Assembly (NCBI GenBank): GCA_041477815.1
Contig: JBGOUV010000006.1
Coordinates: 1-44,225 of the forward strand
Direction of reading: 5' to 3'
DNA: 44,225 nt
Origin: JBGOUV01 sp041477815
GTDB taxonomy: Bacteria; Acidobacteriota; Terriglobia; Bryobacterales; JACQDG01
Positions 43,638 to 44,225 of this stretch are shown piece after piece. The number at the start of each line of letters is the position of its first letter. Positions within the stretch are counted from its first letter, which is position 1. Below the pieces are notes generated by a model. The model searched no databases, was not told where the DNA came from, and worked only from the letters and a program-made list of their open reading frames with translations. The position numbers and the translations under genes were made by a program.

Positions 43638-43902
43638 TATTCTCCGCCGCCCCGAATTTCGCGAGAGCTACGCCAACAGCGTCCAGATGCGCGTCAACCT
43701 CTGGGATTTCTACCTGGAGTTCGGCACGGTCAGCCAGAGTGACCCCGAGGTGGTCAACATCGAGACCTTCCAGGGCATCTACCTCAGTCCCCAGCAAGCC
43801 AAGGCGCTGCTGAACGTCCTGCAGCAGAACGTTTCCCAGTACGAGGCCACGTTTGGCGAAATCAAGCTCGATCCCCGGGCTGCCTCCGGCGTTGTGCAGT
43901 AG
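43609..43902 (+). CDS. DUF3467 protein
   Basis: A 97-residue protein of the DUF3467 family: YANSVQMRVNLWDFYLEFGT, then VNIETFQGIYLSPQQAKALL and NVLQQNVSQYEATFGEI. The family is cytoplasmic, of unknown function. It overlaps the 3' end of nusB by 29 bp and its own stop lies within the start of the following gene, so translation is probably coupled along ribH-nusB-DUF3467. Confidence 0.88.
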   Translation: MTQPQPVKVNILRRPEFRESYANSVQMRVNLWDFYLEFGTVSQSDPEVVNIETFQGIYLSPQQAKALLNVLQQNVSQYEATFGEIKLDPRAASGVVQ

Positions 43903-44225
43903 CGTCTTCGCCGCCGCCCTGGCCTGGCTGCTCCTGACCCACTGGTCGTTCCTGCGACTGCCCTACCATTGGGATGAGCTGGGCTACTACGTCCCTGCCG
44001 CCCACGATCTGCTCACCACCGGCGCGCTGGTCCCCTATTCCACGCCTCCCAACGTCCACCCGCCGCTGGTGATGGCGTACCTCGCGGCCGCGTGGAAGCT
44101 CTTTGGCTTCTCGCCGCCAGTGACGCGCCTGGCCATGCTGCTGGTCGCCGCCGCCACCCTTGCGGCGACGTTCCTGCTAGCCCGGCGTTTGTCCGATTAC
44201 CGCACCGCCCTGCTGGCCACCGCCC
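43892..44225 (+). CDS. N-terminus of a membrane glycosyltransferase (GT39/ArnT-like, partial)
   Basis: The gene runs off the right edge; about 111 codons are present. A hydrophobic start (SSVFAAALAWLLLTHWSFLR) is followed by the luminal motif LPYHWDELGYYVPAAHDLLT and then PYSTPPNVHPPLVMAYLAAA, with further helices (LAMLLVAAATLAATFLLARR). The W-D-E acidic pair after the first helix and the later N-V-H-P-P are typical of the PMT/ArnT family that uses lipid-linked sugars. TTG 43892 is a possible start within the end of the DUF3467 gene; the exact start is uncertain. Confidence 0.75.
   Translation, partial: MCSSVFAAALAWLLLTHWSFLRLPYHWDELGYYVPAAHDLLTTGALVPYSTPPNVHPPLVMAYLAAAWKLFGFSPPVTRLAMLLVAAATLAATFLLARRLSDYRTALLATA

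Overview
This GC-rich window carries densely packed bacterial genes, many joined by 4-base ATGA or GTGA overlaps. The gene mix (bactofilin, DUF4097 lipoprotein, GH63 and GH133 enzymes, a CE15-like esterase, several small secreted proteins of a type I associate with acidobacteria) suggests an Acidobacteriota chromosome, probably near Solibacter/Bryobacteraceae. That placement is an inference from gene content, not from a marker-gene comparison. No rRNA, CRISPR array, phage structural gene or classical transposase was seen.

Region by region. 1-5.8 kb: a beta-propeller lyase fragment, two divergent paralogous LysR regulators, a LarA-family nickel enzyme with a VOC protein, a cyclophilin-fold protein and a metallo-beta-lactamase-fold hydrolase. 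5.9-13.2 kb: manganese-type SOD, a GH63-like plus GH133 (debranching-type) glucosidase pair, and a CE15-like esterase coupled to an amidohydrolase. 13.2-15 kb: an enolase-superfamily sugar-acid dehydratase bracketed at 4-18 bp by two related palindrome-ended elements, one encoding a four-helix-bundle (S23-like) protein and one a gene-less deletion derivative. 15-20.5 kb: the conserved ffh-rpsP-khpA-rimM-trmD-rplS-rnhB translation/secretion operon. 20.5-24.4 kb: a three-gene membrane operon led by a previously unannotated 38-residue secreted CWPC peptide, an XRE/S24-like regulator, tmRNA and an intact HicBA module directly behind tmRNA. 24.4-33.5 kb: two coiled-coil methyltransferases, a secreted protein, a Nudix-Bcp-nitrilase operon ending in a decayed HicBA module, then a bactofilin cluster.

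34.3-36.5 kb is the most unusual part: a tRNA-Sec gene with its own promoter, a promoter-to-terminator small-RNA candidate, and a compact array of 15 full-length tRNA genes in about 1.4 kb. Four very short tRNA-like units (39-49 nt, acceptor-like stem plus encoded CCA) occupy regular slots in the array, and a decayed tRNA-Ser closes it. Four of the full-length tRNAs have C instead of the near-universal U at position 33.

36.5-44.2 kb: a divergent pair made of an exported triple-RidA protein and a Tat-exported SelA-like PLP enzyme, which together suggest a periplasmic PLP chemistry with imine clean-up. These are followed by a truncated TacT-like acetyltransferase, acyl-CoA synthetase, enoyl-CoA hydratase, ribH, nusB, a DUF3467 gene and the start of a membrane glycosyltransferase.
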